DNA of 64,000 nucleotides from an uncultured Caulobacterales bacterium. GTDB lineage: Bacteria > Pseudomonadota > Alphaproteobacteria > Caulobacterales > Maricaulaceae. A program made the translations under genes and the position numbers. Of the stretch, positions 8,155 to 17,056 are shown in pieces (positions within the stretch are counted from its first letter, which is position 1; each line of letters starts with the position of its first letter). The stretch spans positions 1-64,000 of the forward strand of contig CALLIK010000010.1 in assembly GCA_938009235.1 (NCBI GenBank), read 5' to 3'. Below the pieces are notes generated by a model. It searched no databases and was not told the origin of the DNA. It saw only the letters and a program-made list of their open reading frames with translations.

Positions 8155-8499
8155 ATGAGTAAACGTGACGACTTGATCGCAAAATACGCTGAAGATATCA
8201 AAACCAAGCTTGGCGAGACGCCGAACATGGATCTATTGACTAAAGTCACAATCGGCTGTGGTCCTTCCATTTACAATAAAGATTCTTCAACAGTTGCTGG
8301 CTCTGACCAATCAGAACTCGACACAGTTAGAAATAACTTCCTCATCAAAAAGCTTGGCCTGTCTGCTAGCCAAGACCTTGACGGTGCAATCGCGACTGTG
8401 ATGGCAAAATATGGTAAGTCCAACCCGAGCAAACATCGCGCGGTTGTATATTACATGCTCGCAAAGCACTTTGGTAAAGAAAGCCATTACGACAAATAA
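8155..8499 (+). CDS. DUF2853-family small protein
   Basis: A 114-residue soluble, helical protein matching the DUF2853 family (starts MSKRDDLIAKYAEDIKTKLG and ends YYMLAKHFGKE). The biochemical role is unknown. GGGGAAA precedes the start. It is flanked by terminators on both sides, so it is transcribed alone. Confidence 0.8.
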   Translation: MSKRDDLIAKYAEDIKTKLGETPNMDLLTKVTIGCGPSIYNKDSSTVAGSDQSELDTVRNNFLIKKLGLSASQDLDGAIATVMAKYGKSNPSKHRAVVYYMLAKHFGKESHYDK

Positions 8500-8520
8500 G
8501 ATCTTCGGATCATCGAATGA

Positions 8521-8549
8521 AAACCGGGTCTTAAGATCCGGTTTTTTTA
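8521..8549. terminator. Bidirectional terminator between DUF2853 and mutY
   Basis: AAAACCGG at 8521-8528 and CCGGTTTT at 8539-8546 bound a near-perfect 26-bp palindrome with one G-T pair. T residues follow on the plus strand and the A-run serves the minus strand, fitting two convergent genes. Confidence 0.8.
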
Positions 8550-8567
8550 TGTCTACGATTTAGGGTC

Positions 8568-9605
8568 TTAGCGGCTCAACTCAGCCACTTTTCGGAACAC
8601 CGTCGGCAGTCCAGAAAAATCAGAGCCCCACACCCTGTGTGGTTTTTCATCTACCTGCATTACATCAGCCTCCGCCATGAACACATCCAATCGCAATTCA
8701 AAATGCGTGAAGACGTGTTTAACGTCCCCAATAAGTTCCCAATTTCGGTTTTCAGGCGCGGCCGCATGATCGATGGGAGTCTCGCCCCACGCACTCGTGG
8801 GCAGCCCTAACATCCCGCCGAGCAAGCCTTTGTCGGGGCGCTGCTCCATCAAAATTTCATCTCCGCATCTCAATATATAAACATAGCCACGGCGAATGGG
8901 TGTCGGCTTCTTCTTCACTTTAATCGGGTACGTAGTTTGATCACCCTGTTCATGCGCCACACACCATTTCCGCCAAGGGCACAGATCGCAACTCGGGTTT
9001 TTCGGAGAGCAAAGCGATGCACCGAGGTCCATAAGCGCTTGGCCATAGTCACCAGGACGATCTGCTCGGACTAATGTACCCGCTAAATCCCGCAAACCTT
9101 TGCGACCTTTGGGCAGTGCTAGCTTATAGGCAAACATTCGAGAGATCACGCGTTCAACATTCCCATCTACGATATTAGTCGCTTCATCTGCACAAATCGC
9201 GGCGATGGTTGCTGCGGTATAAGGTCCAATCCCCGGCAAGCTGAGGAGTGTTTTCTCGTCCGTGGGAAAAATGCCCGCATGAGTATCACGCACAACACCT
9301 GCGCATTTATGCAAATTTCGCGCTCGCGCATAATAGCCTAGCCCGGCCCACATCGATAAGACGAGATCTCTATCCGCATTGGCCAAATCAGAGACTGTCG
9401 GAAAGGCGCTCAAGAATGCCGCCCAATATGGTGTGGCATGCGCGAGCGTCGTTTGCTGACTCATGACTTCGGACAACCAAACCGCATATGGGTCTGGTAC
9501 AACTCCGCGCGCGCGGTCTTCAGGACGCACACGCCAAGGCAGGGTCCGACCCTGTTCGTCATACCAGCGCAAAAGCGCTGTGCGCATGTCTGAAATGTGA
9601 TGCAT
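8568..9605 (-). CDS. mutY: A/G-specific adenine DNA glycosylase MutY
   Basis: A 345-residue base-excision repair enzyme that removes adenine mispaired with 8-oxoguanine. Visible features are the conserved Glu-46 in SEVMSQQT, the helix-hairpin-helix LPGIGPYTA near 124-132, catalytic Asp-147 in VDGNV, and the iron-sulfur cysteines C199, C206, C209 and C215 in the C-x6-C-x2-C-x5-C pattern. The C-terminal part is the NUDIX-like domain that recognises 8-oxoguanine. It is divergent from the DUF721 gene, a common alphaproteobacterial order. Confidence 0.95.
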   Translation of the reverse strand: MHHISDMRTALLRWYDEQGRTLPWRVRPEDRARGVVPDPYAVWLSEVMSQQTTLAHATPYWAAFLSAFPTVSDLANADRDLVLSMWAGLGYYARARNLHKCAGVVRDTHAGIFPTDEKTLLSLPGIGPYTAATIAAICADEATNIVDGNVERVISRMFAYKLALPKGRKGLRDLAGTLVRADRPGDYGQALMDLGASLCSPKNPSCDLCPWRKWCVAHEQGDQTTYPIKVKKKPTPIRRGYVYILRCGDEILMEQRPDKGLLGGMLGLPTSAWGETPIDHAAAPENRNWELIGDVKHVFTHFELRLDVFMAEADVMQVDEKPHRVWGSDFSGLPTVFRKVAELSR

Positions 9606-9658
9606 AAAATAGCTCTGTCCGCTTTACCAACACGCTTCAATAGGCGAGAGTGAAATCA

Positions 9659-10186
9659 ATGTCAGATAATGAGCGACATAACCGCCAAATTTTAGGTGAA
9701 TGGATCAAAGGTCAACGGGCCCGTCCGCAATTTCGTGCGCCCCCGAGTGCAGGCCTGTCTGTGTCCAAAATCATGCGGCCCTTAGCCAAAAAGCATGGCG
9801 GCGGAAAGTCTGCCATGTCCCTTGAACGTATTTGGCCTGAAATCATGGGCCCCCGTTGGTCAAAAATTTCTACGCCCGTACGATTTTTAGGTGGACGGAA
9901 TGGCCGAACTCTCATTATTTCTGCACCAGGTCCTGCTGCAGCGTTAATTTTAGCGCAATCTGGACCTATTATAGCTCGCCTAAACGCCCATTTAGGTTCC
10001 AGTCATGTTACTCGGATTAAGGTTGTCCAATCGCGTATGACGGCTCCCGCAACATCTCAACCAAAACGAGGCTTAGCGCCTCGGCAAGAGATGGCATTGC
10101 AGGACGGTCTATCGAAGGTAAAAAATGCGCGACTGAAGCAAGCTTTGGAAGACATGGGGCGTAATGTGATCTCGAAAGGGTCCTGA
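9659..10186 (+). CDS. DUF721 (DciA-like) protein
   Basis: A 175-residue protein from the ATG at 9659, with GAGAG upstream; a GTG at 9650 is possible. The central region (LERIWPEIMGPRWSKISTPVRF, then LIISAPGPAAALILAQSGPIIARLN) is the DUF721 fold shared with DciA, a loader of the replicative helicase in bacteria lacking DnaC. The role in alphaproteobacteria is inferred from the family. The C-terminus is basic. It begins the set DUF721-DsbA-DsbA-smc. Confidence 0.8.
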   Translation: MSDNERHNRQILGEWIKGQRARPQFRAPPSAGLSVSKIMRPLAKKHGGGKSAMSLERIWPEIMGPRWSKISTPVRFLGGRNGRTLIISAPGPAAALILAQSGPIIARLNAHLGSSHVTRIKVVQSRMTAPATSQPKRGLAPRQEMALQDGLSKVKNARLKQALEDMGRNVISKGS

Positions 10187-10190
10187 CGAA

Positions 10191-10955
10191 ATGAAACGAT
10201 TTATCCTAGCTGGCACCGCAACCTTAGCCGTCGCGCTAACGGCCCTGACAGTCACAACGCTGACATCTCAAAATGTATTGGCACAATCCGCTGATGAGCT
10301 TCCGAGTAAAGTGGCAGACTACGCACTCATTGAGGCGCAGGATGACCACACAATCGGCAGCGAAGACGCCGCTCAAACACTGATTGTTTGGGCCTCTGTA
10401 ACTTGCCCACATTGTAGCGATTGGTTTACAAATGAATGGCCAGACATAAAAACTGAACTTGTCGACACAGGTATATTGCGCGTTGTATTTCGCGAATTTC
10501 CAACTGCGCCCGCACAAATGGCTCTGACAGGCTTTCTGCTCGCCGAATGTGCGCCTTCCGCTGACTATATGTCAGTCATCGAATATCAGATGGAAAACCA
10601 AAAAGAAATTTTCAAAGAGGCCAAAGAAGGCAATGGCCGAGACGCCTATGACAAAATCGCTAAATTGGCGGGCATGGATGATGAGGCAGCTGTAACAGCC
10701 TGTTTGCGCAATCCAGACATGCTAAACCATATTCAAGACAATGCCGACAGAGCCACCGCTGCAAAGATTAAAGGCGTTCCTGCTTTTCTCATCAACGGCG
10801 AGACCTATGAAGGCGACCCAGATGCAAAAAGCCTTGTCGATCTGATTACGGATATGGATGAGAAAGGTATTACAGCTCTTCCCAAAGGCCTCAAAAAATC
10901 TGCCCCTCACTCGGATACTGATTCAGAAGACCATTCCGGCCACGAACACGACTAA
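10191..10955 (+). CDS. DsbA-like thiol oxidoreductase (CPHC)
   Basis: A 254-residue exported protein. A signal peptide covers residues 1-32 (..QNVLAQSA). The thioredoxin-type domain contains the active site VTCPHC near 76-81, a helical insertion, and a cis-proline loop in KGVPAFLING, as in DsbA and DsbG. It should oxidise or isomerise disulfides in the periplasm. The C-terminus is His/Asp-rich (HSDTDSEDHSGHEHD), an unusual tail that may bind metal. It starts 4 bp after the DUF721 gene. Confidence 0.88.
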   Translation: MKRFILAGTATLAVALTALTVTTLTSQNVLAQSADELPSKVADYALIEAQDDHTIGSEDAAQTLIVWASVTCPHCSDWFTNEWPDIKTELVDTGILRVVFREFPTAPAQMALTGFLLAECAPSADYMSVIEYQMENQKEIFKEAKEGNGRDAYDKIAKLAGMDDEAAVTACLRNPDMLNHIQDNADRATAAKIKGVPAFLINGETYEGDPDAKSLVDLITDMDEKGITALPKGLKKSAPHSDTDSEDHSGHEHD

Positions 10956-11069
10956 CACCCAAATTGCCGTTTTGCCCCCGCATCACATGCGTATCAGGCA
11001 TTTATCCCCCTATCTGCCCACAACCTATTAAGAGCCTGCGCCGCCAGTGCTCTTGATAAGTTCGGCTAA

Positions 11070-11768
11070 ATGCCAAAAACTATGAATATGACCCATTTTG
11101 ATTCGCTTTCGAGACGTTTTGTATTACTCCTTGCAGGAGCCGCGTTAACCTTGTCCGCCTGTGGCGGCGCTGAAACGCCGACGGCAACAGATGATGCAGA
11201 CGGTAAATATACAGTCGCAGATGACTACATTTTAGGCGACGCCAATGCCCCTATCACACTAGTCGAATATGCATCCGTTGCTTGTCCAGGCTGTGCCTAT
11301 TGGCATCAGAACGTATACCCAGAAATCAAAAGCAAATATGTGGATACAGGCAAAGTCAAATATGTCTTCCGCCCATTCCCAGCATCTAACCCAGAAATCG
11401 CAACAGCCGGCCACAAGTTAGCTCTTTGCGCGGACAGGGATAAGTTCTTTAAGAATATCAAGATTCAATTTGACCGACAGTCACAAATTTTCGAAATGGG
11501 CCAACGCGGTCAATTACGTCAAGCCTATGTTGGTCTGGCTAAGGCCTCTGGACTCTCTGAAGAAAAATTCTTCGCATGTATGAGTGATACAGAAATCACC
11601 GCTCGCTATGACGCCTTTGCTCAACTTGGGCAGGATCAAGGCGTGACAGGCACACCGAGTGTGTTCATCAATGGCGTCAAGACGTCGAAGAATGATTTAG
11701 AAACGCTCGAAGCTATGATTTTGCCGTTGTTGGGTGAACCTGTTCCTGCGAAGGTCGAAGAAGACTAA
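11070..11768 (+). CDS. DsbA-like lipoprotein thiol oxidoreductase (CPGC)
   Basis: A 232-residue paralogue of the preceding gene. The signal peptide ends in a lipobox (TLSAC, near 27-31), so it should be membrane-anchored. The active site is VACPGC (near 74-79) and the cis-proline loop is GTPSVFING. Two further cysteines occur (LCADRD and FFACMS). DsbA-like pairs upstream of smc are conserved in alphaproteobacteria. The start may be at 11070 or at the ATG codons at 11082 or 11088. The gap from the preceding gene is 114 bp, so it may have its own promoter. Confidence 0.88.
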   Translation: MPKTMNMTHFDSLSRRFVLLLAGAALTLSACGGAETPTATDDADGKYTVADDYILGDANAPITLVEYASVACPGCAYWHQNVYPEIKSKYVDTGKVKYVFRPFPASNPEIATAGHKLALCADRDKFFKNIKIQFDRQSQIFEMGQRGQLRQAYVGLAKASGLSEEKFFACMSDTEITARYDAFAQLGQDQGVTGTPSVFINGVKTSKNDLETLEAMILPLLGEPVPAKVEED

Positions 11769-11771
11769 ATC

Positions 11772-14700
11772 ATGGGATCGCTCGTCTTCAATTCTATTAA
11801 GCTGACGGGCTTTAAATCCTTCGTAGAGCCGACGGAGTTCCTGATCGAGCCTGGCTTAACGGGCATTGTTGGGCCTAATGGCTGCGGCAAATCTAATCTT
11901 CTCGAAGCAATCCGTTGGGTGATGGGTGCAAATTCAGCCAAAGCCATGCGCGGCGCGGCAATGGAAGATGTGATCTTCAACGGTACAAAAACCCGCCCAG
12001 GCCGCAATCAGGCACATGTAACAATCACAGTTGATAATTCTGCCCGCATAGCGCCGCCTGCCTTTAATGATGAAGACACGCTAGAAATCATGCGCGTGAT
12101 TGAGAAGTCCAAAGGCTCGAAATATAAAATCAACGGCAAAACGGTTCGGGCCAAAGATGTTCAGTTGCTCTTCGCGGATGCGTCAACGGGTGCCAATTCG
12201 CCCGCCCTTGTGCGCCAAGGTCAAATTTCAGAACTCATCGCGGCGAAGCCGTCCAACCGCCGCCGCATTCTAGAAGAAGCCGCTGGCATTTCGGGTCTAC
12301 ATTCGCGTCGTCACGAAGCCGAACTTCGTTTGCGCGCAGCCGAAACAAACCTTGATCGACTACAAGACATTGTTGGCCAAATCGAAAGCCAGCTCCTCTC
12401 ACTCCGCAGACAGTCTCGGCAAGCGTCCCGTTACAAACGTCTCGCGGGAGAAATCCATGAGTATAAAGCTTTGCTTTGGCTGAAACGTTGGCAGGCTGCC
12501 CTAGACACATTGGAAGCTGCGCAAACTGATCTACGCGAGCGCGAAAAATCTGTTGCGGATACACAGAAAAACGCCTCTGAATCTATGCGCCGTGCCGACG
12601 AGCTTTCAGGTTTATTAGAACCCAAACGCGAAGAACAACTCATCGCTGCCGCATTATTAGCCCGCCTCAATGCGGCTAGGGATGCACTGGAACAAGACGA
12701 AGAAACTGCGCGTTCCGAAGTCCGTAAATTAGAAGCGCAATTAACTGACATCTCATCCGATCTATCGCATGAGCAAGATGTTGTGGACGACGCTGCAAAG
12801 GCGGAAGAGCGCCTCGCCGCAGAACATGCTGAACTGACGGCCTTGAAAGACATTTCAGCGGCACTTGACGCTGCGGCGGATGCGGCGGCGGAAGCTTTAA
12901 AAGCCCGCAATACGCTGGATGCTGACTTCAATGAACTGACCCGAAAAACAGCCGACCAAGCGGCGCGCCGTGAATCCGCTGAACGCGAGTTAACTCAAGT
13001 TCAACAAAGACGTTCACGCATCAAAATTGAATTAGATCAAACACAAGACAAGCTGCTTGGGCTAGATACTGATAGCTTTGGAAACTCCAACCTATTTGGC
13101 GCGGCGTCACAAGAAGCCTTGGAAAAACTAGAAGCCGCAAGAGCGACGGAACAGCGCCTGACATCGGAACGCACCAAGACCGAAGAAACAGACCGCACCA
13201 CGCGAGAGCAACTCTCGACTGTACGTCAGGTCACGCAAAAACTTACGGCTGAAAAGTCTGCTTTAGAAAATGTATTGCGGCGCTCAAGCTCTGCCGATTG
13301 GACGCCTGCGCTAGATAGTGTCCAAGCGAAAGCAGGGTATGAGCAAGCACTAGCGGCTGTGTTGGGCGAAGATCTGGAAGCTGCCGTTGGCGGGTCCGCG
13401 GGTCTTCGTTGGGACGGCGCAGACATTCCAACTCAAAGCCTGCCTGCGGGCGTCGACCCTATCACGGCGCACATCACGGCACCGAAAGAATTAAAAGCCC
13501 GCCTCTCGCAAATTGGCGTTGCGTCGATTGACGAAATTGCGGCCAAAGCTAAAGACCTGAAACCCGGCCAAAGACTCGTCTCCCCTCGCGGTGATGTTGT
13601 GCGTTGGGATGGATTTACTATCGCGGCTGGAGTCGAAACCTCCGCTGCAATCAAGTTAAAACAGCAAAACCGAATTGGTGAATTGGCATCTGAAATCGCG
13701 GCGGCTGAATCGAAAGTCACGCAAGCCACGACAGCATTTGAAGCTGCACGCGAAGCCAGACAATCGGCTGAAACCGCTGCACGTGAAGCCCGTAAAATCC
13801 TACCCGACCTAGAACGCGCAGACCGCGCAGCACAGGCTGCGATGGCACAATATGAAACCGATATTGCCCGCGCCTCTGCACAGAAAACAAGCCTAGAAGA
13901 TCGCATTCAACGCCTGACGGCTGAACTCGACGAACTCAACAAGCAAGTCGTTACAGCTGAAGACAACCTAGAGGGTCATTCTGGCGGCGAAGACCTAAGT
14001 GCGCAAAGCGAAGACCTAGCTGAACGCCTGCGCGATGCACGCGACATGGCCGATGATTCCAGCGCGCAATATCGTAGCCTCAAAAACGAATCCGAGGCCC
14101 GCGCGACACGTCTCAAATCAGTCGAGACAGAACGCACCAATTGGGCGCGCCGTTCAGAGAGCGCGACCAAACGAGTCAACACATTGGAGAACCGCAAGTC
14201 TGCAGTTGAGATGTCATTGACCGCTTCAAATGATGGCCCAGATCAATTCGTTGAACGCCGCACAACACTCTTCGCAGAACTCGCCAGCGCAGAAGCGCGC
14301 CGTACGGCTGCTGCAGATGCACTCAATGTATCAGAAAAAGAAACTCAAGACGCTGTTCAAAGCTCTCGCGAAGCCGAAACAGCAGCGGGCGCAGCCCGTG
14401 AATCTCGTGCGGCATCAGCAGCGCGTTTAACCGCAGCTCAAGAACGCATTGGCGAAACAAAAGCCCGCGTGAATGAAACCCTGAACTGTGAACCTTCAGA
14501 ATTAAGCACGCATCTGGGCGAACTCACACCAGAAACAAAACTGTCTGAAAATGACATTGAGCGGAAACTGGAACGGCTCAATGCTGAGCGTGAAAAAATG
14601 GGTGGCGTAAACTTGCGCGCGGATGAAGAAGCCGTTGAACAAGAAGAACGTCTCACCGCTATGGTCTCGGAACGCGAAGACTTGATTGCTGCTATTGCTC

Positions 14701-15224
14701 GCCTACGCGAAGGTATTGACGAATTGAACACAGAAGGTCGCCAACGTCTTCTCGCTGCATTCGATACTGTAAACTCGCATTTCGGACGTTTATTCCAGAC
14801 CTTATTTGGCGGCGGCGAAGCGGCACTCGCACTCACAGAGTCTGATGATCCGTTGCAAGCAGGCCTCGAAGTTATGGCACGCCCTCCTGGGAAATCTCTC
14901 AAAGCGATGTCTCTATTGTCTGGCGGCGAACAGGCTATGACAGCGACAGCTCTGATCTTTGCCGTTTTCCTCTCAAATCCTGCGCCAGTCTGCGTCTTGG
15001 ACGAAGTCGATGCACCGCTCGATGATGCCAATGTTGCGCGCTATTGCGATCTGTTGGACGAGATGAAGAAACACACAAATACAAAGTTCATCGCGATTAC
15101 GCATAATCCCGTTACGATGAGTCGCATGGATCGCCTATTCGGCGTGACCATGGCGGAACAGGGCGTGTCTCAACTTCTATCTATCGAGCTTTCTAAAGCC
15201 GAAGCTCTTGTGGCGGCCGAATAG
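11772..15224 (+). CDS. smc: Chromosome segregation ATPase SMC
   Basis: A 1150-residue condensin subunit that organises and separates sister chromosomes with ScpA and ScpB. Walker A is GPNGCGKSN at 34-42. Long coiled coils flank a hinge near residues 510-630 (around the AVLGEDLEAAVGG segment). The ABC signature LLSGGEQAM lies near 1050 and Walker B VCVLDEVDAPLDD near 1073. The gene starts 3 bp after the lipoprotein stop, so translation is probably coupled. scpA/scpB are not in this window. Confidence 0.96.
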   Translation: MGSLVFNSIKLTGFKSFVEPTEFLIEPGLTGIVGPNGCGKSNLLEAIRWVMGANSAKAMRGAAMEDVIFNGTKTRPGRNQAHVTITVDNSARIAPPAFNDEDTLEIMRVIEKSKGSKYKINGKTVRAKDVQLLFADASTGANSPALVRQGQISELIAAKPSNRRRILEEAAGISGLHSRRHEAELRLRAAETNLDRLQDIVGQIESQLLSLRRQSRQASRYKRLAGEIHEYKALLWLKRWQAALDTLEAAQTDLREREKSVADTQKNASESMRRADELSGLLEPKREEQLIAAALLARLNAARDALEQDEETARSEVRKLEAQLTDISSDLSHEQDVVDDAAKAEERLAAEHAELTALKDISAALDAAADAAAEALKARNTLDADFNELTRKTADQAARRESAERELTQVQQRRSRIKIELDQTQDKLLGLDTDSFGNSNLFGAASQEALEKLEAARATEQRLTSERTKTEETDRTTREQLSTVRQVTQKLTAEKSALENVLRRSSSADWTPALDSVQAKAGYEQALAAVLGEDLEAAVGGSAGLRWDGADIPTQSLPAGVDPITAHITAPKELKARLSQIGVASIDEIAAKAKDLKPGQRLVSPRGDVVRWDGFTIAAGVETSAAIKLKQQNRIGELASEIAAAESKVTQATTAFEAAREARQSAETAAREARKILPDLERADRAAQAAMAQYETDIARASAQKTSLEDRIQRLTAELDELNKQVVTAEDNLEGHSGGEDLSAQSEDLAERLRDARDMADDSSAQYRSLKNESEARATRLKSVETERTNWARRSESATKRVNTLENRKSAVEMSLTASNDGPDQFVERRTTLFAELASAEARRTAAADALNVSEKETQDAVQSSREAETAAGAARESRAASAARLTAAQERIGETKARVNETLNCEPSELSTHLGELTPETKLSENDIERKLERLNAEREKMGGVNLRADEEAVEQEERLTAMVSEREDLIAAIARLREGIDELNTEGRQRLLAAFDTVNSHFGRLFQTLFGGGEAALALTESDDPLQAGLEVMARPPGKSLKAMSLLSGGEQAMTATALIFAVFLSNPAPVCVLDEVDAPLDDANVARYCDLLDEMKKHTNTKFIAITHNPVTMSRMDRLFGVTMAEQGVSQLLSIELSKAEALVAAE

Positions 15225-15350
15225 CTTTCTCCTTTCTCCTTTGTCGGGACACGAAAACCTACTGTCCCGACATACGCGCCCCTCGAGCGCACCCTTCATT
15301 TCAAGTTTCTGACTTGCAAACTATAGATGTGTCTCGAATGAAGGGTCAAA

Positions 15351-15443
15351 ATGGTCACGAAGCCTACTAAAACGTCTCTTTTAGATTTGCTTATCGAGAA
15401 TAAACGCAATTTCAGTGTCTCCGTCGCCCCAAAAAGGCTTTGA
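15351..15443 (+). CDS. Possible 30-residue peptide
   Basis: ATG at 15351 is preceded by AAGGG at 15341-15345 with five-base spacing, a good ribosome-binding site. The peptide starts MVTKPTKTSLLDLLIENK and is basic with a short amphipathic helix. There is no family match that I know. A good ribosome-binding site and an otherwise empty region support it, but so short a frame can occur by chance. Confidence 0.25.
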   Translation: MVTKPTKTSLLDLLIENKRNFSVSVAPKRL

Positions 15444-15591
15444 TCCACCACTTCAAGAGTGAGTCTCGCACGAGAGTAAACAAACCCCTAAAAAAACATC
15501 TTGGGTAAAGTGATTTAGGTTTAAGTTTCAGTGACTTATTGCCCCACCTCATTCAGTTGACTTCCCCAACCCCCTTCGTTAGGTAGGGGCC

Positions 15592-15618
15592 GCTTTCGAA
15601 GGGGGTTCTTTCGAAAGC
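15592..15618 (+). promoter_or_regulatory. Hairpin in the atpI leader
   Basis: GCTTTCGAA (15592-15600) pairs perfectly with TTCGAAAGC (15610-15618) around a G-rich loop, ending 14 bases before the atpI ATG. It may expose or hide the ribosome-binding region, or stabilise the mRNA 5' end. The role is inferred. Confidence 0.45.
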
Positions 15619-15632
15619 ATTGAGCCAATGTT

Positions 15633-15995
15633 ATGACCGATTCCGAAGGACGCGAAACGCCATCAACGGACACGCCTGACCTCGACGCTTTGGGTAAAAA
15701 ACTCGACGCATTGAAAGCCAAGCATGACCCTAGTGTGGACCTTACGCAGACCTCGGGTTCAAATATGGCAGAAGGTTTAAAATACGCCAGCGAATTTTCG
15801 GCGGCAGTTTTAGTAGGTGCGGCCTTCGGTTGGGGTGTCGATAAACTTGCTGGGACGTCACCATTTGGGTTACTGGTAGGTTTATTTCTGGGGTTGTGTG
15901 CTGGCATTATGAATGTCGTGCGGGCAGCTCATGAAGGTATGGACGGCTCGGGCGAGGATCTCCCTCCAGAGCTTGACGAGGACGAAGACGCATGA
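15633..15995 (+). CDS. atpI: ATP synthase protein I (AtpI)
   Basis: A 120-residue protein with an acidic, hydrophilic N-terminus (about 45 residues), two membrane helices near 55-75 and 80-100 (AAVLVGAAFGWGVDKLAG, LLVGLFLGLCAGIMNVVRAA), and an acidic C-terminus. AtpI helps assemble the c-ring. It is the first gene of the F0 operon and overlaps atpB by 4 bp. Confidence 0.88.
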   Translation: MTDSEGRETPSTDTPDLDALGKKLDALKAKHDPSVDLTQTSGSNMAEGLKYASEFSAAVLVGAAFGWGVDKLAGTSPFGLLVGLFLGLCAGIMNVVRAAHEGMDGSGEDLPPELDEDEDA

Positions 15996-16762
15996 ACATT
16001 GGGCTCCCCATTGTCGCAAAAGATCCAACGGCACAGTTCGAGCTGCACACGCTTGCTGAACTCAAGATCGGTAATTTCGACCTCTCCTTTACAAACTCAT
16101 CTCTCATGATGGTTGTCTCAATTTTATGTGTCTGCCTCTGGTTCCTCCTGTCTTCCAAACGACAACTCATACCTGGACGCGCACAATCTGTTCTTGAGAT
16201 GTCTTATGAATTCATCGCGGATATGTTGAAATCATCAACGGGCAAGGAAGGCATGCGCTTCTTCCCACTCGTCTTCACAATTTTCATCTTCATCCTCTTC
16301 GCCAACATGCTCGGCATGATCCCGTTTTTCTTTACGATCACAAGCCACATCATCGTCACCTTCGCATTAGCGATGGTAGTCATGTTGACAGTTATCGGCT
16401 ACGGTATTTGGAAGAATGGCTTCACATTCCTAAAGGTTTTCTGGCCAGACGGAATTCCAATGGCAATCAAACCATTCGTTTCCCTTCTTGAAATCATTTC
16501 TTTCTTCTCTCGTCCAATTTCTCTCTCTGTTCGGCTTTGGGCCAACATGTTTGCGGGTCACATCCTACTGAAACTCTTCGCAGGGTTTGCAATTTCTATG
16601 TTTGCCGCAGGCGGATTACTCGCCGCGGGTTCAATTGTACCCTTCACACTCACACTTGCACTTATGCCTCTCGAATTCTTGGTGTCATTTGTTCAAGCCT
16701 ATGTATTTGCCCTCTTAACATGCGTCTATTTATCGGACGCTGTGTCGCCGGGTCATCACTAA
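15992..16762 (+). CDS. atpB: ATP synthase F0 subunit a
   Basis: A 256-residue inner-membrane subunit that forms the proton half-channels beside the c-ring. The essential arginine is in SLSVRLWANMFAGH (near 184). The membrane helices and the conserved C-terminal LEFLVSFVQAYVFALLTCVYL are intact. The start is coupled to atpI through ATGA. Confidence 0.96.
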   Translation: MNIGLPIVAKDPTAQFELHTLAELKIGNFDLSFTNSSLMMVVSILCVCLWFLLSSKRQLIPGRAQSVLEMSYEFIADMLKSSTGKEGMRFFPLVFTIFIFILFANMLGMIPFFFTITSHIIVTFALAMVVMLTVIGYGIWKNGFTFLKVFWPDGIPMAIKPFVSLLEIISFFSRPISLSVRLWANMFAGHILLKLFAGFAISMFAAGGLLAAGSIVPFTLTLALMPLEFLVSFVQAYVFALLTCVYLSDAVSPGHH

Positions 16763-16798
16763 TACCGCCTATCAAACCGCTTTCTTAAGGAGATCATC

Positions 16799-17023
16799 AT
16801 GGAAGCAGAAGCAGCAAAATATATCGGTGCAGGCATTGCATGTCTTGGCATGGCTGGCGCCAGTATCGGTCTTGGTAATATCTTTAGTAGCTACCTAGAA
16901 GGCGCATTACGTAATCCTTCTGCGGCTCAAGGTCAGTTCTCTAACCTCATCTTCGGCTTCGCCGTAACAGAGGCCCTCGGCATCTTCTCGTTTGCTGTCG
17001 CCCTCATCATGATGTTCACATAG
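16799..17023 (+). CDS. atpE: ATP synthase F0 subunit c
   Basis: A 74-residue two-helix hairpin protein of the proton-driven rotor ring. The first helix is glycine/alanine-rich, followed by the polar loop (ALRNPSAA). The second has the ion-binding glutamate in FAVTEALGIF (near 58). A strong ribosome-binding site (AAGGAG at 16787-16792) precedes it, fitting the high copy number needed. Confidence 0.96.
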   Translation: MEAEAAKYIGAGIACLGMAGASIGLGNIFSSYLEGALRNPSAAQGQFSNLIFGFAVTEALGIFSFAVALIMMFT

Positions 17024-17056
17024 ATCTTTTAGATCAAAGTTGAGAAAGACGTCACG

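Larger units (their letters stand above)
15225..15632. other. Non-coding gap between smc and atpI
   Basis: About 408 bp without a recognised gene. It holds a perfect 10-bp inverted repeat (TGTCGGGACA at 15242-15251, complement at 15263-15272, no T-run), a possible 30-residue reading frame at 15351-15443, and a 9-bp hairpin at 15592-15618 just before atpI. The first repeat lies 17 bp past smc and may end its transcript. The atp promoter must lie in the right half, but I could not pick a convincing -35/-10 pair. Confidence 0.6.

Noticed and set aside
12431-15031. Long serine/arginine-rich minus-strand open frames inside smc
   Set aside because: They are antisense shadows of the smc coiled coil; codon periodicity and conserved motifs belong to the plus strand.
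15605-15616. GGTTCTTTCG shared with repeat copy 2
   Set aside because: Only about ten bases match and the flanks do not, so it is probably chance within the atpI hairpin.
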